A stretch of 64,000 bases of DNA from Aeromicrobium sp. Leaf245 (GTDB taxonomy: Bacteria > Actinomycetota > Actinomycetes > Propionibacteriales > Nocardioidaceae): NCBI RefSeq assembly GCF_942548115.1, contig NZ_OW824151.1, forward strand, positions 124,001-188,000. Reading direction: 5' to 3'. Within the stretch, counting starts at the first letter, position 1, and each line of letters begins with the position of its first letter. The translations under genes and the position numbers were made by a program. Of the stretch, positions 24,555 to 33,374 are shown in pieces. Below the pieces are notes generated by a model. That model searched no databases, was not told the origin of the DNA, and saw only the letters and a program-made list of their open reading frames with translations.

Positions 24555-25672
24555 GCGTGGGCTCCCGCGTCGAGGTCCCGCTCGGCCTCCGCCGCGTCTC
24601 GCGCCGCCACGCGCGACGCGTGGGTGGGCGCATCGGGGACGCCGGCCGGACGTCGCGCCTCGAACTCCGCACGCAGGGTGGGCAGCACCTCGCCGATCAT
24701 GTCGATCTGGTGCAGCACCTCCTTCAGCGGCAGACCGGCGTGGTCGACGAGGAACAGCTGGCGCTGGTAGTCACCGAAGTAGTCGGCGAACGTCAGCGTC
24801 TTCTCGATGAACTCCTGCGGGCTGCCGACGGTGAGCGGCGTCTGCGCGGTGAAGTCCTCCAGGCTCGGGCCGTGGCCGTAGACCGGCGCCTTGTCGAAGT
24901 AGGGGCGGAACTCCCGCATCGCGTCCTGGCTGTTCTTGCGCATGAACACCTGGCCGCCGAGCCCGACGATCGCCTGCTCGGGCTCGCCGTGGCCGTAGTG
25001 GGCGAAGCGCTGCCGGTAGAAGTTGATCAGCCGGATGTAGTGCTCCTTGGGCCAGAAGATGTTGTTGGCGAAGTAGCCGTCGCCGTAGTACGCGGCCAGC
25101 TCGGCCACCTCGGGCGTGCGGATGGACGCGTGCCACACCATCGGCGGCACGCCGTCGAGCGGGCGGGGCGTGGCCGTGAAGCCGCGCAGCGGCGTGCGGA
25201 ACTGGCCCTCCCAGTCCACGACGTCCTCGTCCCACAGCCGTCGCAGCAGCTGGTAGTTCTCGACCGTCAGCTCCACCGCGCGCGTCGGGTCCTGCCCGAA
25301 CCAGGAGTAGACGGGGGCGGAGTTGCCGCGCCCGAGCATGAGGTCGACGCGCCCGTCGGACAGGTGCTGCAGGACCGCGTAGTCCTCGGCCAGCTTGACC
25401 GGGTCGTTCGTGGTGATCTGCGCGATGGCCGTGGAGAAGACGATCCGCTCGGTCTGCGCGGCCATGTAGGCCATGAGCGTCGTCGGCGAGGTGGTGACGA
25501 ACGGCGGGTTGTGCTGCTGCCCGCTCGCGAAGACGTCGAGCCCGACCTCCTCGGTCTTCCTCGCGATCTCCACCAGCGCCTTGAGGCGCGCGTTCTCGGT
25601 GGGCGTCGTGCCGTCGGTCGGGTCCTGCGTGACGTCACCGACGGTGAAGATGCCGAACTGCATGCTGCTCAT
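24551..25672 (-). CDS. FMN-dependent luciferase-like monooxygenase (CE1758 family)
   Basis: The 373-residue TIM-barrel enzyme of the bacterial luciferase group has FGIFTVGDVTQDPTDGTTPT, GLDVFASGQQHNPPFVTTSP, ERIVFSTAIAQITTNDPVKL and DGRVDLMLGRGNSAPVYSWF. The lengths and motifs match CE1758-type proteins, which use FMNH2 from the adjacent reductase. AGGAGG lies before the ATG. The promoter zone holds AGTTCAACCTTCAACT (25706-25721), a short dyad with a doubled TTCAAC that could be a regulator site; this is weak. Confidence 0.9.
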   Translation of the reverse strand: MSSMQFGIFTVGDVTQDPTDGTTPTENARLKALVEIARKTEEVGLDVFASGQQHNPPFVTTSPTTLMAYMAAQTERIVFSTAIAQITTNDPVKLAEDYAVLQHLSDGRVDLMLGRGNSAPVYSWFGQDPTRAVELTVENYQLLRRLWDEDVVDWEGQFRTPLRGFTATPRPLDGVPPMVWHASIRTPEVAELAAYYGDGYFANNIFWPKEHYIRLINFYRQRFAHYGHGEPEQAIVGLGGQVFMRKNSQDAMREFRPYFDKAPVYGHGPSLEDFTAQTPLTVGSPQEFIEKTLTFADYFGDYQRQLFLVDHAGLPLKEVLHQIDMIGEVLPTLRAEFEARRPAGVPDAPTHASRVAARDAAEAERDLDAGAHA

Positions 25673-25737
25673 GGGAGCCTCCTTGCCTCGATACTCCCAT
25701 CAACTAGTTCAACCTTCAACTTGTTCCCGGTCACGCC

Positions 25738-25777
25738 GTGCCTGAGATCCCCAGGTCGACCTGGGAATCTCAGGCAC
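25738..25777 (-). terminator. Hairpin after the secreted helical protein gene
   Basis: GTGCCTGAGAT pairs with ATCTCAGGCAC, and inside it CCCAGG and CCTGGG pair around TCGA, giving a nearly continuous 40-base hairpin. It lies 33 bases beyond the stop of the minus-strand gene at 25810 and upstream of the monooxygenase promoter, so a terminator role is likely. Confidence 0.65.
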
Positions 25778-25809
25778 GCGGCGGCGGCGGTGGCGTCACC
25801 CAGCGCGGG

Positions 25810-26345
25810 TCAGGCGGGCGCGGGGGCCTCGACCACGGGCGGCTCGGGCACCTCGGCGCAGTCCTCGGCGATCTGCTTCTGCGTCGCGAGGTCGGCCTTC
25901 GCGGTGTTCCAGGCCGCCTTGAGCGTCGCGCGGTCGGCCTTGACCTGGCGCTGGAGCGTCGCGAAGGACGCCCGCTGCGCGCGTGCGGCCTCCTTGGCCT
26001 CCACCCGCGCCGTCGCCCGCGCCGCCTTCGCTGCATCACGCAGCGCGGGGTCCTTCGCGGCGGCCGCCGTCAGACGGCCGGCCTTCCTGGCCGCCGCACG
26101 CGCCTCGGCGGTCTCGTCGACCTTGACCTGCTTCACGAGCGCCTTCATGGCGGTCCGCGTGTGGGTGACGTACGCCTTCTGCGCTGCGCGCGCGTCGGCC
26201 TCGGCCTTCGTGAGCGCGGCCTGGACGACGGCCGGGTCGCAGCTCGAGCTGCGTCGTCGGCACTGGCCGGCGCCGTCGCGCCGGCCACGCCGATGAGCGT
26301 GATGACGGCCGCCGCACACGTGCGGCCGATGATGGTGGTGTTCAC
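25810..26345 (-). pseudogene. Secreted Ala/Lys-rich helical protein interrupted by a frameshift
   Basis: A GTG at 26345 with GGGAGGGAG upstream begins a clear signal peptide (TTIIGRTCAAAVITLIGVAG, cleavage after APASA). This frame loses sense after DDAA. From about 26245 the sequence continues sensibly one frame over as SSCDPAVVQAALTKAEADAR, running to the stop at 25810. The mature part is a long alpha-helical, Ala/Lys/Arg-rich, coiled-coil-like chain with a Pro-rich end. A one-base indel near 26236-26255 splits the gene. It may be a real mutation or a sequence error. Function unknown. Confidence 0.65.
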
Positions 26346-26474
26346 GGTTCTCCCTCCCGTGGTGGACATGACCACGTCACTGTGACACCGGTCGCACCCC
26401 TTCGGACCGGGAACGACGGAAGTAGGAATCACCTCCGAGGACGGCGCCTCGGCGAGGTCCGTCCGACCCGCCCG

Positions 26475-26578
26475 TTCCCATCACCTGATGGGAATCGCGA
26501 GCTCACCCTGGTCCTCCCCCACTCACCATGGAGGGTCCTCCATGGAGAGTGGGGGATTCCCATCAGGTGATGGGAATC
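26475..26578. repeat. Nested palindromic element with terminal GATTCCCATCA dyads
   Basis: The segment starts with TTCCCATCA-CC-TGATGGGAA and ends with GATTCCCATCA-GG-TGATGGGAATC. The two ends are reverse complements, so the whole 104 bases folds on itself. The middle (CCCCACTC..CCATGGAGG and CCTCCATGG..GAGTGGGG) adds a second stem around GGT. Another copy of the terminal dyad with matching flank is at 34658-34681. This is most of the gap between 26346 and 26606; no gene is visible there. Confidence 0.85.
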
Positions 26579-26606
26579 GAGGGACGGGTGGGGCGGAGGC
26601 GGACCG

Positions 26607-27143
26607 CTACGAGCGGCCGTGCTCGGCGAGGAGCAGCTGGTACCGACCGCCGGCGGCGATCATGTCCTGCGTCCGGTCGTTGAGGACCTCTCCCTGCAGC
26701 ACGAGGTCCTTCGCCCGGACGGTGACGGTGGCCGCCCGCCAGTCGACCTCCATCTCGTCCCAGCGCTCGACCGACGTCGAGATGCCCGGCACGGTCAGCA
26801 GCGGCATGCCGTTGCTGACCTCGCCGCGCCAGAAGCCCGGCGAGAAGGACTCCGCGACCACGCCGACGATGCCCTCGTTGCGCATCGCCGTCATCGCCAC
26901 GTAGTGCGGGTGCCCGTAGCCGAAGTTCCGTCCTCCCACGAGCCAGTCGCCCTCGCGCACCTTGTCGGTGAAGTCCTCCTCGTACGCCTTCATGCAGACG
27001 CTGTGCAGGTGCTCCGGGTCGGTGTACTTGATGTTCTGCACGCCGATCATCAGGTCGATGTCGTGGTCGTCGCCGAAGATCCAGGCCACGCGACCGGTCA
27101 GCACGTCGGGCAGCACCTGCGGCGCGGCCGTCGTCGCGGTCAC
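26607..27143 (-). CDS. Aconitase/isopropylmalate-dehydratase-type hydro-lyase, small subunit
   Basis: The 178-residue swivel-domain subunit has GRVAWIFGDDHDIDLMIGVQ and the hallmark LVGGRNFGYGHPHYVAMTAM (family pattern G-x-N-F-G-x-G-S-S-R-E), here with GHPHY in place of GSSRE. The missing Ser/Arg suggests a substrate different from isopropylmalate or citrate. The GTG at 27143 overlaps the large-subunit stop (GTGA). Together they form a [4Fe-4S] hydratase/dehydratase, last in the operon. Dimethylmaleate-hydratase-like (DmdB) or another alkylmalate dehydratase is my preferred reading. Confidence 0.85.
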   Translation of the reverse strand: MTATTAAPQVLPDVLTGRVAWIFGDDHDIDLMIGVQNIKYTDPEHLHSVCMKAYEEDFTDKVREGDWLVGGRNFGYGHPHYVAMTAMRNEGIVGVVAESFSPGFWRGEVSNGMPLLTVPGISTSVERWDEMEVDWRAATVTVRAKDLVLQGEVLNDRTQDMIAAGGRYQLLLAEHGRS

Positions 27144-28408
27144 GGGTTCACCACCTCGCGCGGGTCGGTGAGCCGACCGGTCAGCGCGCTCGCCGCGACG
27201 GTCGTCGCCGAGCCCATGTAGATGTCGGCGTCGGGGCTGCCCATGCGACCGGAGATGTTCAGCACCCCGGTCGACACGCAGGCCTCGCCGGCCTCGAGCG
27301 GCTTCGCGTAGCCGAAGCAGAAGTCGCAGGTGGACTCCACGACGTGGGCGCCGGCGGAACGCAGCGTGTCCAGCAGACCCTCGGACTCGGCCTGCTCGTA
27401 GATGCGACGCGACGTCGGCACGACGTTGAGCTCCACACCGTGCGCCACCTTCTCGCCCTTGAGGATCCCGGCCGCGGCCCGGATGTCCTCGATGCGGCCG
27501 CTCGCGCAGGAGCCGATGAAGGCGCGCTGGATCTTCTGCCCGTGCACCTCCGCCACGTCGCGGGTGTTCGACGCACGCGCCGACCCCGGCATGACGATCT
27601 GCGGGCTCAGGGCGTCGAGGTCGATGTCGTAGCGGGCCGTGTACTCGGCGTCGGGGTCGCTGTAGAGCGGCTCGAAGTCGCGCTGGGCGACCTTGCGGCT
27701 GTACTCGAGGCTCATCTCGTCGGGGTTGAAGATCGCCGACACCCCGCCGGCGAACATCGCCATGCCGCACAGGGCCTGGCGCTGGCCGAGGGCCATCGAC
27801 TCCGCACCCGGGCCGGTGTACTCCATGACCTGGAAGGCCACGCCGTCCGCGCCGATGTCGGAGATGATCCGGTGGATCAGGTCACGACTCTCCACGCCGG
27901 GCGCGAAGGACCCGGTCAGGTGGAAGCGCGTGCTGGCCGGGACGTCCAGGTGGATGCCGCCGGTGACCCAGCCCTCGAGCAGGTCGCGGCGCACGCCCAT
28001 GCCGAGCGCACCGAACGCGCCGAGGCTGGAGATGTGGCCGTCGAAGTGGATGAGGAACGACCCGGGCATCGCGTAGCCCAGCTCGGCGGCCACCTGGTGG
28101 CCGATGCCCTCGCCCTCGTGGAAGTGCACGCCGTTCTCGTGCGCCCAGTCGCGGGTGACCTGGTGGACCTCGGCCTCGCGCTCGTTCTTGTTGGTGAGCA
28201 TGTGGTCGATGAACAGGACGTACCGGTCGGGCTCGGCGACCTTCGTGACCCCGAAGTCCTCGCGCATCTGCTTGAAGAAGCGGTCGGTGTACCCCGGGAA
28301 GTCGTACGCGATCATGTAGTCGGGGCGGACGGGGTAGTTCTCGCCGGGGGTCACCGCGTCGCGGTCGCCGACGCGGGCCAGGATCTTCTGCGTGATGGTC
28401 TGTCCCAT
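27140..28408 (-). CDS. Aconitase/isopropylmalate-dehydratase-type hydro-lyase, large subunit
   Basis: The 422-residue catalytic subunit carries the [4Fe-4S] cysteines in FIGSCASGRIEDIRAAAGIL and in STCDFCFGYAKPLEAGE, plus RYVLFIDHMLTNKNEREAEV and FHEGEGIGHQVAAELGYAMP near the N-terminus. Its length and cysteine spacing match the LeuC/HacA/DmdA group. It dehydrates or hydrates a 2-hydroxy diacid at the iron-sulfur cluster together with the small subunit. The ATG at 28408 lies 2 bases after the lyase stop. Operon context suggests it prepares a substituted malate for the lyase. Confidence 0.9.
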   Translation of the reverse strand: MGQTITQKILARVGDRDAVTPGENYPVRPDYMIAYDFPGYTDRFFKQMREDFGVTKVAEPDRYVLFIDHMLTNKNEREAEVHQVTRDWAHENGVHFHEGEGIGHQVAAELGYAMPGSFLIHFDGHISSLGAFGALGMGVRRDLLEGWVTGGIHLDVPASTRFHLTGSFAPGVESRDLIHRIISDIGADGVAFQVMEYTGPGAESMALGQRQALCGMAMFAGGVSAIFNPDEMSLEYSRKVAQRDFEPLYSDPDAEYTARYDIDLDALSPQIVMPGSARASNTRDVAEVHGQKIQRAFIGSCASGRIEDIRAAAGILKGEKVAHGVELNVVPTSRRIYEQAESEGLLDTLRSAGAHVVESTCDFCFGYAKPLEAGEACVSTGVLNISGRMGSPDADIYMGSATTVAASALTGRLTDPREVVNP

Positions 28409-28410
28409 GG

Positions 28411-29280
28411 TCACGCCTCCTCGAGGGTCTCGGGCATGTACAGGGACTGCTTGTGCAGGACCTCGTCGAAGCCGATGAGCTTCAGGAAGTCGGCGTGCTC
28501 CATGTAGTCGCGGCTGACGTCGGCCGGCGGCTCGCCCGCCGACAGGCGCTCGAGCGACGCGCGGGTGGCGGTCGTGGCCGCGAGCAGGATCTGCGTCGGG
28601 AGCAGCGCGAGGCCGACGCCGATCTCGCGCAGCACCTCGCTCGTGAACTGCTCGGCCGTCCACGTCCACGCGGTGAGCGAGCACATGAGCGGCACACCCA
28701 CCTCGGCGTGCAGACGGGCCCACGACTCGGCGTCGGGGAAGCCCTTGGAGATGGGCATGATCATCTCGGCGCCGGCCTCCACGTAGGCGACGGCGCGACG
28801 GATGGCGTCGTCACCGATGCCGTCGGTGCGCCCGATGAGGACGAGCTCGTCGCCCACCTCGTCGCGCACGGCGCGGACCTTGCCCGCCGCCTCCTTGGCG
28901 GGGAGCAGCGTCGGTGCGCCGCTCGTGGCCGCGGGGCAGCGCTTGGGCGCCAGCTGGTCCTCCATGAAGACCGCGGACACGCCCGCGTCCGCGAACATGC
29001 GTGCGGTGCGGGCGGCGTTGACGGCGTTGCCGTAGCCGGTGTCGATGTCGGCGACGACCGGGAGGCGCGAGGCGCCGCGGATGCGACGTACGGCGTCGAG
29101 GTTCTCCGACATGGAGTACATCTCGGCGTCGGGCAGGCCGAGGGACGCCGAGATGGCGAACCCCGACGCGCAGAGCGCCGTGAAGCCGCTCTGCTCGGCG
29201 ATCCGGGCGGTCAGGCCGTCCCAGACGCCGGGGGCGTAGACCAGCCCGTCGGCGAGCTGGCTCCTGAAGTGGTTCGTCAT
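28411..29280 (-). CDS. Isocitrate lyase/PEP mutase superfamily lyase
   Basis: The 289-residue barrel has CASGFAISASLGLPDAEMYS, PVVADIDTGYGNAVNAARTA with the Mg-binding Asp residues, FMEDQLAPKRC, and LVLIGRTDGIGDDAIRRAVA. These match 2-methylisocitrate/2,3-dimethylmalate lyases and oxaloacetate decarboxylases. The gating loop that reads KKCGH or KRCGH in classical lyases is KRCPA here, so the substrate may differ. It probably splits a substituted malate into pyruvate or glyoxylate plus an acid. It lies between the IclR regulator and the hydro-lyase genes, coupled to the latter. Confidence 0.88.
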   Translation of the reverse strand: MTNHFRSQLADGLVYAPGVWDGLTARIAEQSGFTALCASGFAISASLGLPDAEMYSMSENLDAVRRIRGASRLPVVADIDTGYGNAVNAARTARMFADAGVSAVFMEDQLAPKRCPAATSGAPTLLPAKEAAGKVRAVRDEVGDELVLIGRTDGIGDDAIRRAVAYVEAGAEMIMPISKGFPDAESWARLHAEVGVPLMCSLTAWTWTAEQFTSEVLREIGVGLALLPTQILLAATTATRASLERLSAGEPPADVSRDYMEHADFLKLIGFDEVLHKQSLYMPETLEEA

Positions 29281-29299
29281 CGTGCTTCCTTCCTTCGTG

Positions 29300-30106
29300 T
29301 CACCGAGGCGCGGGCGCCCCGAGGCGCTCGGAGAGCGCCGCGCAGGCTTCGCGCACGGCGGTGACGATGTGGTCGAGGCGGTCCGGGCCGAAGCCCTGGG
29401 CGGCGCCTCCGAGGCTGAGGGTGCAGCTGAGGGCACCGGTGGGACCGAACACGGGCGCGCTCACGACGGCGACGCCGTTGTTGAGGTCCTCGTCGGCGAA
29501 GACGTAGCCCTGCTCGCGGATGCGGGCGAACTTCGTCTCCAGGGCGTCGCGCGTGACGTCGGTCTTGTCGGTGTAGCGCTTGCGTGGTGCGGAGAGCACC
29601 CGTTCGCGGATGGTGTCGTCCCAGGCCGCCATGACGGTGGGCCCGCCGGCCACGTGGTACGGCAGCACGGTGCCGAGGGTGACCGTGTTGACCTTCAGGG
29701 GGCTCTCGCCCTCGACCATCTCGACGACCACGGCCCCCTCGTCCGAGGGCACCAGCAGGAACGCGGTGTCGCCGAAGTGGCCCGCGAGCGACCGCAGGTG
29801 GGGCAGCGCCTCGTTGCGGATGCTGAACTGGCGCTGCGACGCGTGCGCGAGCTTGAGCATGCGGATGCTGAGCCGGTAGCCGTCGCGAGGACCGCGCTCG
29901 ACCCAGCCGGCCATCTGCAGCGACGACAGGAGCCGGTGCACGGTCGTCTTGCCGATGCCGGTCGCCGCGGCGATCTCCCCGAGGCTGTACTCGCTGTCGC
30001 CGCCGCCGAGCACCTCGACGACGTTGCACGACTTGATGACCGACGCGACGTAGTTGCGAGGGTCCACCTCGTCGGCGCTGCCCGCCGGTCCCGTGACGTC
30101 CTTCAT
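29300..30106 (-). CDS. IclR-family transcriptional regulator
   Basis: This 268-residue protein has an N-terminal winged helix (YSLGEIAAATGIGKTTVHRL, LSSLQMAGWVERGPRDGYRL) and a C-terminal effector-binding domain (GTVLPYHVAGGPTVMAAWDD, ITEQGY-like REQGYVFADEDLNNGVAVVS). IclR proteins sense small acids and control catabolic operons. The start overlaps the stop of livF (ATGA), so the regulator is made with its own operon. A GTTCCG/CGGAAC palindrome in the operon promoter is the probable site. Confidence 0.93.
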   Translation of the reverse strand: MKDVTGPAGSADEVDPRNYVASVIKSCNVVEVLGGGDSEYSLGEIAAATGIGKTTVHRLLSSLQMAGWVERGPRDGYRLSIRMLKLAHASQRQFSIRNEALPHLRSLAGHFGDTAFLLVPSDEGAVVVEMVEGESPLKVNTVTLGTVLPYHVAGGPTVMAAWDDTIRERVLSAPRKRYTDKTDVTRDALETKFARIREQGYVFADEDLNNGVAVVSAPVFGPTGALSCTLSLGGAAQGFGPDRLDHIVTAVREACAALSERLGAPAPR

Positions 30107-30795
30107 CCGAGGTACGCCTTCTGGATGTCCTCGCTGTGCGCCAGCTTCTCCGGCGTGCCGGACATGTGCACCTCGCCGCGCTGCAGCAGGTACGCGTGGT
30201 CGGCCACCTCGAGCGCCCGCGTGGCGTCCTGCTCGATGAGCAGGATGCTCTGGCCCTCGGCGTGCAGGGCCGCGATGGCGCCGTAGATGACGTCGATGAC
30301 CGACGGGGCCAGACCCATGGACGGCTCGTCGAGCAGGAGCACCTGCGGGTCGGTCATGAGCGCACGGCCCATGGCGAGCATCTGCTGCTCGCCGCCGCTC
30401 ATGGAGCCGGCCTGCTGCGTCCGGCGCTCGGCCAGCCGCGGGAAGAGCTCGTAGACGCGGTCGAGCAGCTCGGGTCGGGACCGTCCGGAGAAGGTGCTGA
30501 GCGCGAGGTTCTCGGCCACGGTGAGCGGCGAGACGACGTGCCGACCCTCGGGGACGAGCGCCAGGCCCAGCCGCGTGATGCGGTGCAGCGGCAGCTTCTG
30601 GACGGGCTTGCCGTCGAGGACGATGTCGCCGGTCTTCTCGCGGTGCACACCCGCGATGGATCGGACCAACGTCGACTTGCCGGCGCCGTTGGCGCCGAGG
30701 ACGGCCACGAGGTTCCCCTCGGGGACCTCCAGGCTGACGTCACGGACGGCGCGGATCGCTCCGTAGCTCGCGCAGAGCCGGGATACCTGAAGCAT
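30103..30795 (-). CDS. livF: LIV-type ABC transporter ATPase (LivF)
   Basis: The 230-residue ATPase has Walker A GANGAGKST, signature MSGGEQQMLAMGRALM, Walker B VLLLDEPSMGLAP and the LivF-specific LVPEGRHVVSPLTVAENL. It powers the hydrophobic-amino-acid-type (HAAT) importer encoded upstream. An AAGGAG site precedes the ATG, and the frame overlaps livG by 56 bases. In this operon the importer probably carries a short organic acid or its precursor, not leucine. Confidence 0.93.
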   Translation of the reverse strand: MLQVSRLCASYGAIRAVRDVSLEVPEGNLVAVLGANGAGKSTLVRSIAGVHREKTGDIVLDGKPVQKLPLHRITRLGLALVPEGRHVVSPLTVAENLALSTFSGRSRPELLDRVYELFPRLAERRTQQAGSMSGGEQQMLAMGRALMTDPQVLLLDEPSMGLAPSVIDVIYGAIAALHAEGQSILLIEQDATRALEVADHAYLLQRGEVHMSGTPEKLAHSEDIQKAYLG

Positions 30796-31558
30796 CGTTC
30801 TCCTTTCCGAAGTAGGCCTTCTGGACGGCGGGGTCGTCGACGCACTCCTGCGGGGTGCCGTGCGACAGCACCTCGCCGAAGCTCATGACGTAGGCGGCGT
30901 CGCAGTAGTCGAGGATCAGCCGCATGTTGTGCTCGACGACGAGCACCGTGAGGCCCTGGTCGCGGACCGAGCGGATGAGCTCACCGACCGCCACGGACTC
31001 CTCGCGGTTCATGCCCGCCGTCGGCTCGTCGAGGAGCACCAGGCGCGGGTCGGTGGCGAGAGCACGAGCGATCTCCACCCGTCGCTGCGTGCCGTAGGGC
31101 AGCGTCTCGGCCAGCTCACGCCGTTCCGTCACGCCTACCCGGGTGAGGAGGGCGTCGGCGCGCTCGAGGCACTCGCGCCGCTCCCGCCGCTCGCCCGGCC
31201 ACATCACGAGGCTGGACAGCGACGACGCCTTCCGCGACGCGTACATGCCCGCCACCACCTGCTCCAGGACGCTGAAGCCGCTGAGCAGCCGCACGTTCTG
31301 GTAGGTGCGGGTGATGCCGCGTCGGCTGATCTGGTGCGGCGCCAGGCCCGCCATCTCGTCGCCCTCGAAGAGGACCGAGCCCTCGTCCGGCGTGTAGAAG
31401 CCGGTCACCAGGTTCACGAGGCTGGTCTTGCCGGCGCCGTTGGGACCCATGAGCCCCATGACGGTGCCCTGCGGCACGACCATGTCGACACCGTTGACGG
31501 CGGTCACGCCGCCGAACCGCTTGGTCAGTCCCTCGATGGTCAGCAGTGCGTCGCTCAT
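30740..31558 (-). CDS. livG: LIV-type ABC transporter ATPase (LivG)
   Basis: The 272-residue ATPase has Walker A GPNGAGKTS, the Q-loop RTYQNVRLL, signature LPYGTQRRVEIARALATDP, Walker B LVLLDEPTAGMN and the C-terminal YFGKE tail typical of LivG. The ATG at 31558 overlaps the livM stop (ATGA). The signature reads PYGTQRR where many family members have SYGQQRR, a mild change. It pairs with LivF as the second nucleotide-binding subunit. Confidence 0.93.
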   Translation of the reverse strand: MSDALLTIEGLTKRFGGVTAVNGVDMVVPQGTVMGLMGPNGAGKTSLVNLVTGFYTPDEGSVLFEGDEMAGLAPHQISRRGITRTYQNVRLLSGFSVLEQVVAGMYASRKASSLSSLVMWPGERRERRECLERADALLTRVGVTERRELAETLPYGTQRRVEIARALATDPRLVLLDEPTAGMNREESVAVGELIRSVRDQGLTVLVVEHNMRLILDYCDAAYVMSFGEVLSHGTPQECVDDPAVQKAYFGKENDASGIPALRELRSDPRRP

Positions 31559-32445
31559 CGGGCCACCTCCGGCTCGGGCTCGGCCACGGGCGTGTCGTCG
31601 GTCCGACGCAGCCGCCGGACCCACTGGCGTCGCGGGTCGATGAGACCGCGCGGCATGAAGACCATGATCAGCACCAGCAGGGCACCGGTCATGAGCTCGT
31701 CGACCCCGTCGACGTAGGAGCGCACCACCTCGGGCAGGCCGACGAAGACGATCGCGCCCACGATGGGTCCGGCCCAGTGGTAGGTGCCGCCGAGGACCAT
31801 CGCCGCGACCATGGTGAAGGCCAGCGTGATGAAGAACGTGTCCGGGCCGATGTACTGGAGCAGGTTGGCCAGCACCACCCCGGCCATGCCCGCCACGAGT
31901 CCGCTCGCCGCGAACGCGACCGCGCGGACGGTGAACGGGTTGACGCCGAGGGCCGCGGCGACCGCTGCGTCCTCGCGGACCGCGTGGGCGGCCATGCCGT
32001 ACCGCGAGCGGCGCAGGCGGGCGAGGGCGTAGCAGACGATCGCGACCAGGACGACGACCGTGATCAGGTCGATCTTGCGGGTCACGCCCGTGCCGACGCT
32101 GCCGCCGGTGTACTCCTCGGCCGAGAGCACCACGACGCGGGTGATGAGCACCAGCGCCACCGTGGCCATCGCCATCCAGTGGCTCTCCAGCTTGAGCAGG
32201 AGCACCGACAGGATCGCGGCGACCGCCAGGCCGAGGCCGGCGCCGACGAGGAGCTGGACGACGATGCCCGCGCCCATGTGCAGGTCGAGGTACGCGGCGC
32301 TGAAGCCGCCGACCGCGCCGAACGAGGCGCCGGCGAGGCTGAACACGCCCGCCCACATCGCGATCCAGCTGCCGAGCGCGAACAGCGCGTTGGCCATCGC
32401 GAACTCGACGACGGTCCGGTACTGGTCCCAGAGGCCGCCCATCAT
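31555..32445 (-). CDS. livM: LIV-type ABC transporter permease (LivM)
   Basis: This 296-residue permease has eight or more membrane segments and the HAAT permease loop SRYGMAAHAVREDAAVAAAL followed by the conserved NPFTVRAVAFAASGLVAGMA. That loop contacts the ATPases. The ATG at 32445 overlaps the livH stop (ATGA); a second ATG follows immediately. It forms the channel with LivH. Confidence 0.92.
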   Translation of the reverse strand: MMGGLWDQYRTVVEFAMANALFALGSWIAMWAGVFSLAGASFGAVGGFSAAYLDLHMGAGIVVQLLVGAGLGLAVAAILSVLLLKLESHWMAMATVALVLITRVVVLSAEEYTGGSVGTGVTRKIDLITVVVLVAIVCYALARLRRSRYGMAAHAVREDAAVAAALGVNPFTVRAVAFAASGLVAGMAGVVLANLLQYIGPDTFFITLAFTMVAAMVLGGTYHWAGPIVGAIVFVGLPEVVRSYVDGVDELMTGALLVLIMVFMPRGLIDPRRQWVRRLRRTDDTPVAEPEPEVAR

Positions 32446-33338
32446 GCCCTCACGGTCTGCATCGCGGTGGCGGAGCCGAACAGGCCCCGCGGCCGGAACA
32501 CCAGGAAGGCGAGCAGCAGCCCGAAGGTCACCGCGTCGCGCAGGCTGCCCGACACGTACTGCGCGGTCAGCACCTCGGCGACGCCGATCAGCAGCCCGCC
32601 GAGCACCGTGCCGCGCACGTCGCCGAAGCCACCGATGATGACCGCCGCGAAGCCCTTGAGGAGCAGCGCCTCGCCCAGCATGAAGTTCACGGTGCTCGTG
32701 TTGAGACCCATCGTGATGCCGGCCAGGCCGGCGACCGCTCCGGAGAGGAAGGCGGTCGTGGCCACGATGAGCACGGGGTTGACCCCACCCAGCGAGGCCG
32801 CCATGGGCGAGTGGCCCACGGCCCGCATCGCAGCGCCGACCTTCGTGCGGTGCAGCAGGGCGTAGAGGCCGATGCCGACGACCGCGACGGCCACCAGGCT
32901 CACCAGCTGGGTGCGCCCCAGGGTGAGGCCGAGGAAGCTGATCGAGCCGCTCGGGGCCGCGTCGGGCGAGAAGCGCGACGTCGTGGCGCCCGTGACCATC
33001 CGGGCGAGCGCGAGGAGGAAGATCCACACACCGATGCTCGTGATGAGCGCCGGCAGCAGGTCCCCCCCTCGTCGCCGGATGGGTTGGAAGGCGACGAAGT
33101 CGACCACCACGGCCAGGAGGCCCGAGACGAGCACCCCGGCGATGAGCGCCGGCCAGAAGCCGATGCCCGCGTCGTTGACGAGGAAGAGCACCGTGAGGGC
33201 TCCCCAGGTCGCGAAGGTCCCGTGGGCGGCGTTGAGCACGCCGAGGGTGGCGAGCATGAGGCCGAAGCCGACGCCGAAGACGGCGTACACGGAGCCGAGC
33301 GCCAGCCCGTTCAGGATCTGCTGTGCCAGGACGTCCAT
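32442..33338 (-). CDS. livH: LIV-type ABC transporter permease (LivH)
   Basis: This 298-residue permease starts with the LivH-typical QQILNGLALGSVYAVFGVGF and holds the EAA-like loop TKVGAAMRAVGHSPMAASLG. About eight membrane segments are visible, with a KGFAAVIIGGFGDVRGTVLG block near the C-terminus, the standard LivH/LivM signature. It follows the substrate-binding protein gene by 36 bases and is coupled to livM. Confidence 0.93.
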   Translation of the reverse strand: MDVLAQQILNGLALGSVYAVFGVGFGLMLATLGVLNAAHGTFATWGALTVLFLVNDAGIGFWPALIAGVLVSGLLAVVVDFVAFQPIRRRGGDLLPALITSIGVWIFLLALARMVTGATTSRFSPDAAPSGSISFLGLTLGRTQLVSLVAVAVVGIGLYALLHRTKVGAAMRAVGHSPMAASLGGVNPVLIVATTAFLSGAVAGLAGITMGLNTSTVNFMLGEALLLKGFAAVIIGGFGDVRGTVLGGLLIGVAEVLTAQYVSGSLRDAVTFGLLLAFLVFRPRGLFGSATAMQTVRA

Positions 33339-33374
33339 GTCATCGCCTCCTCTCCTGGTCGTGGTGGTCGTGGA

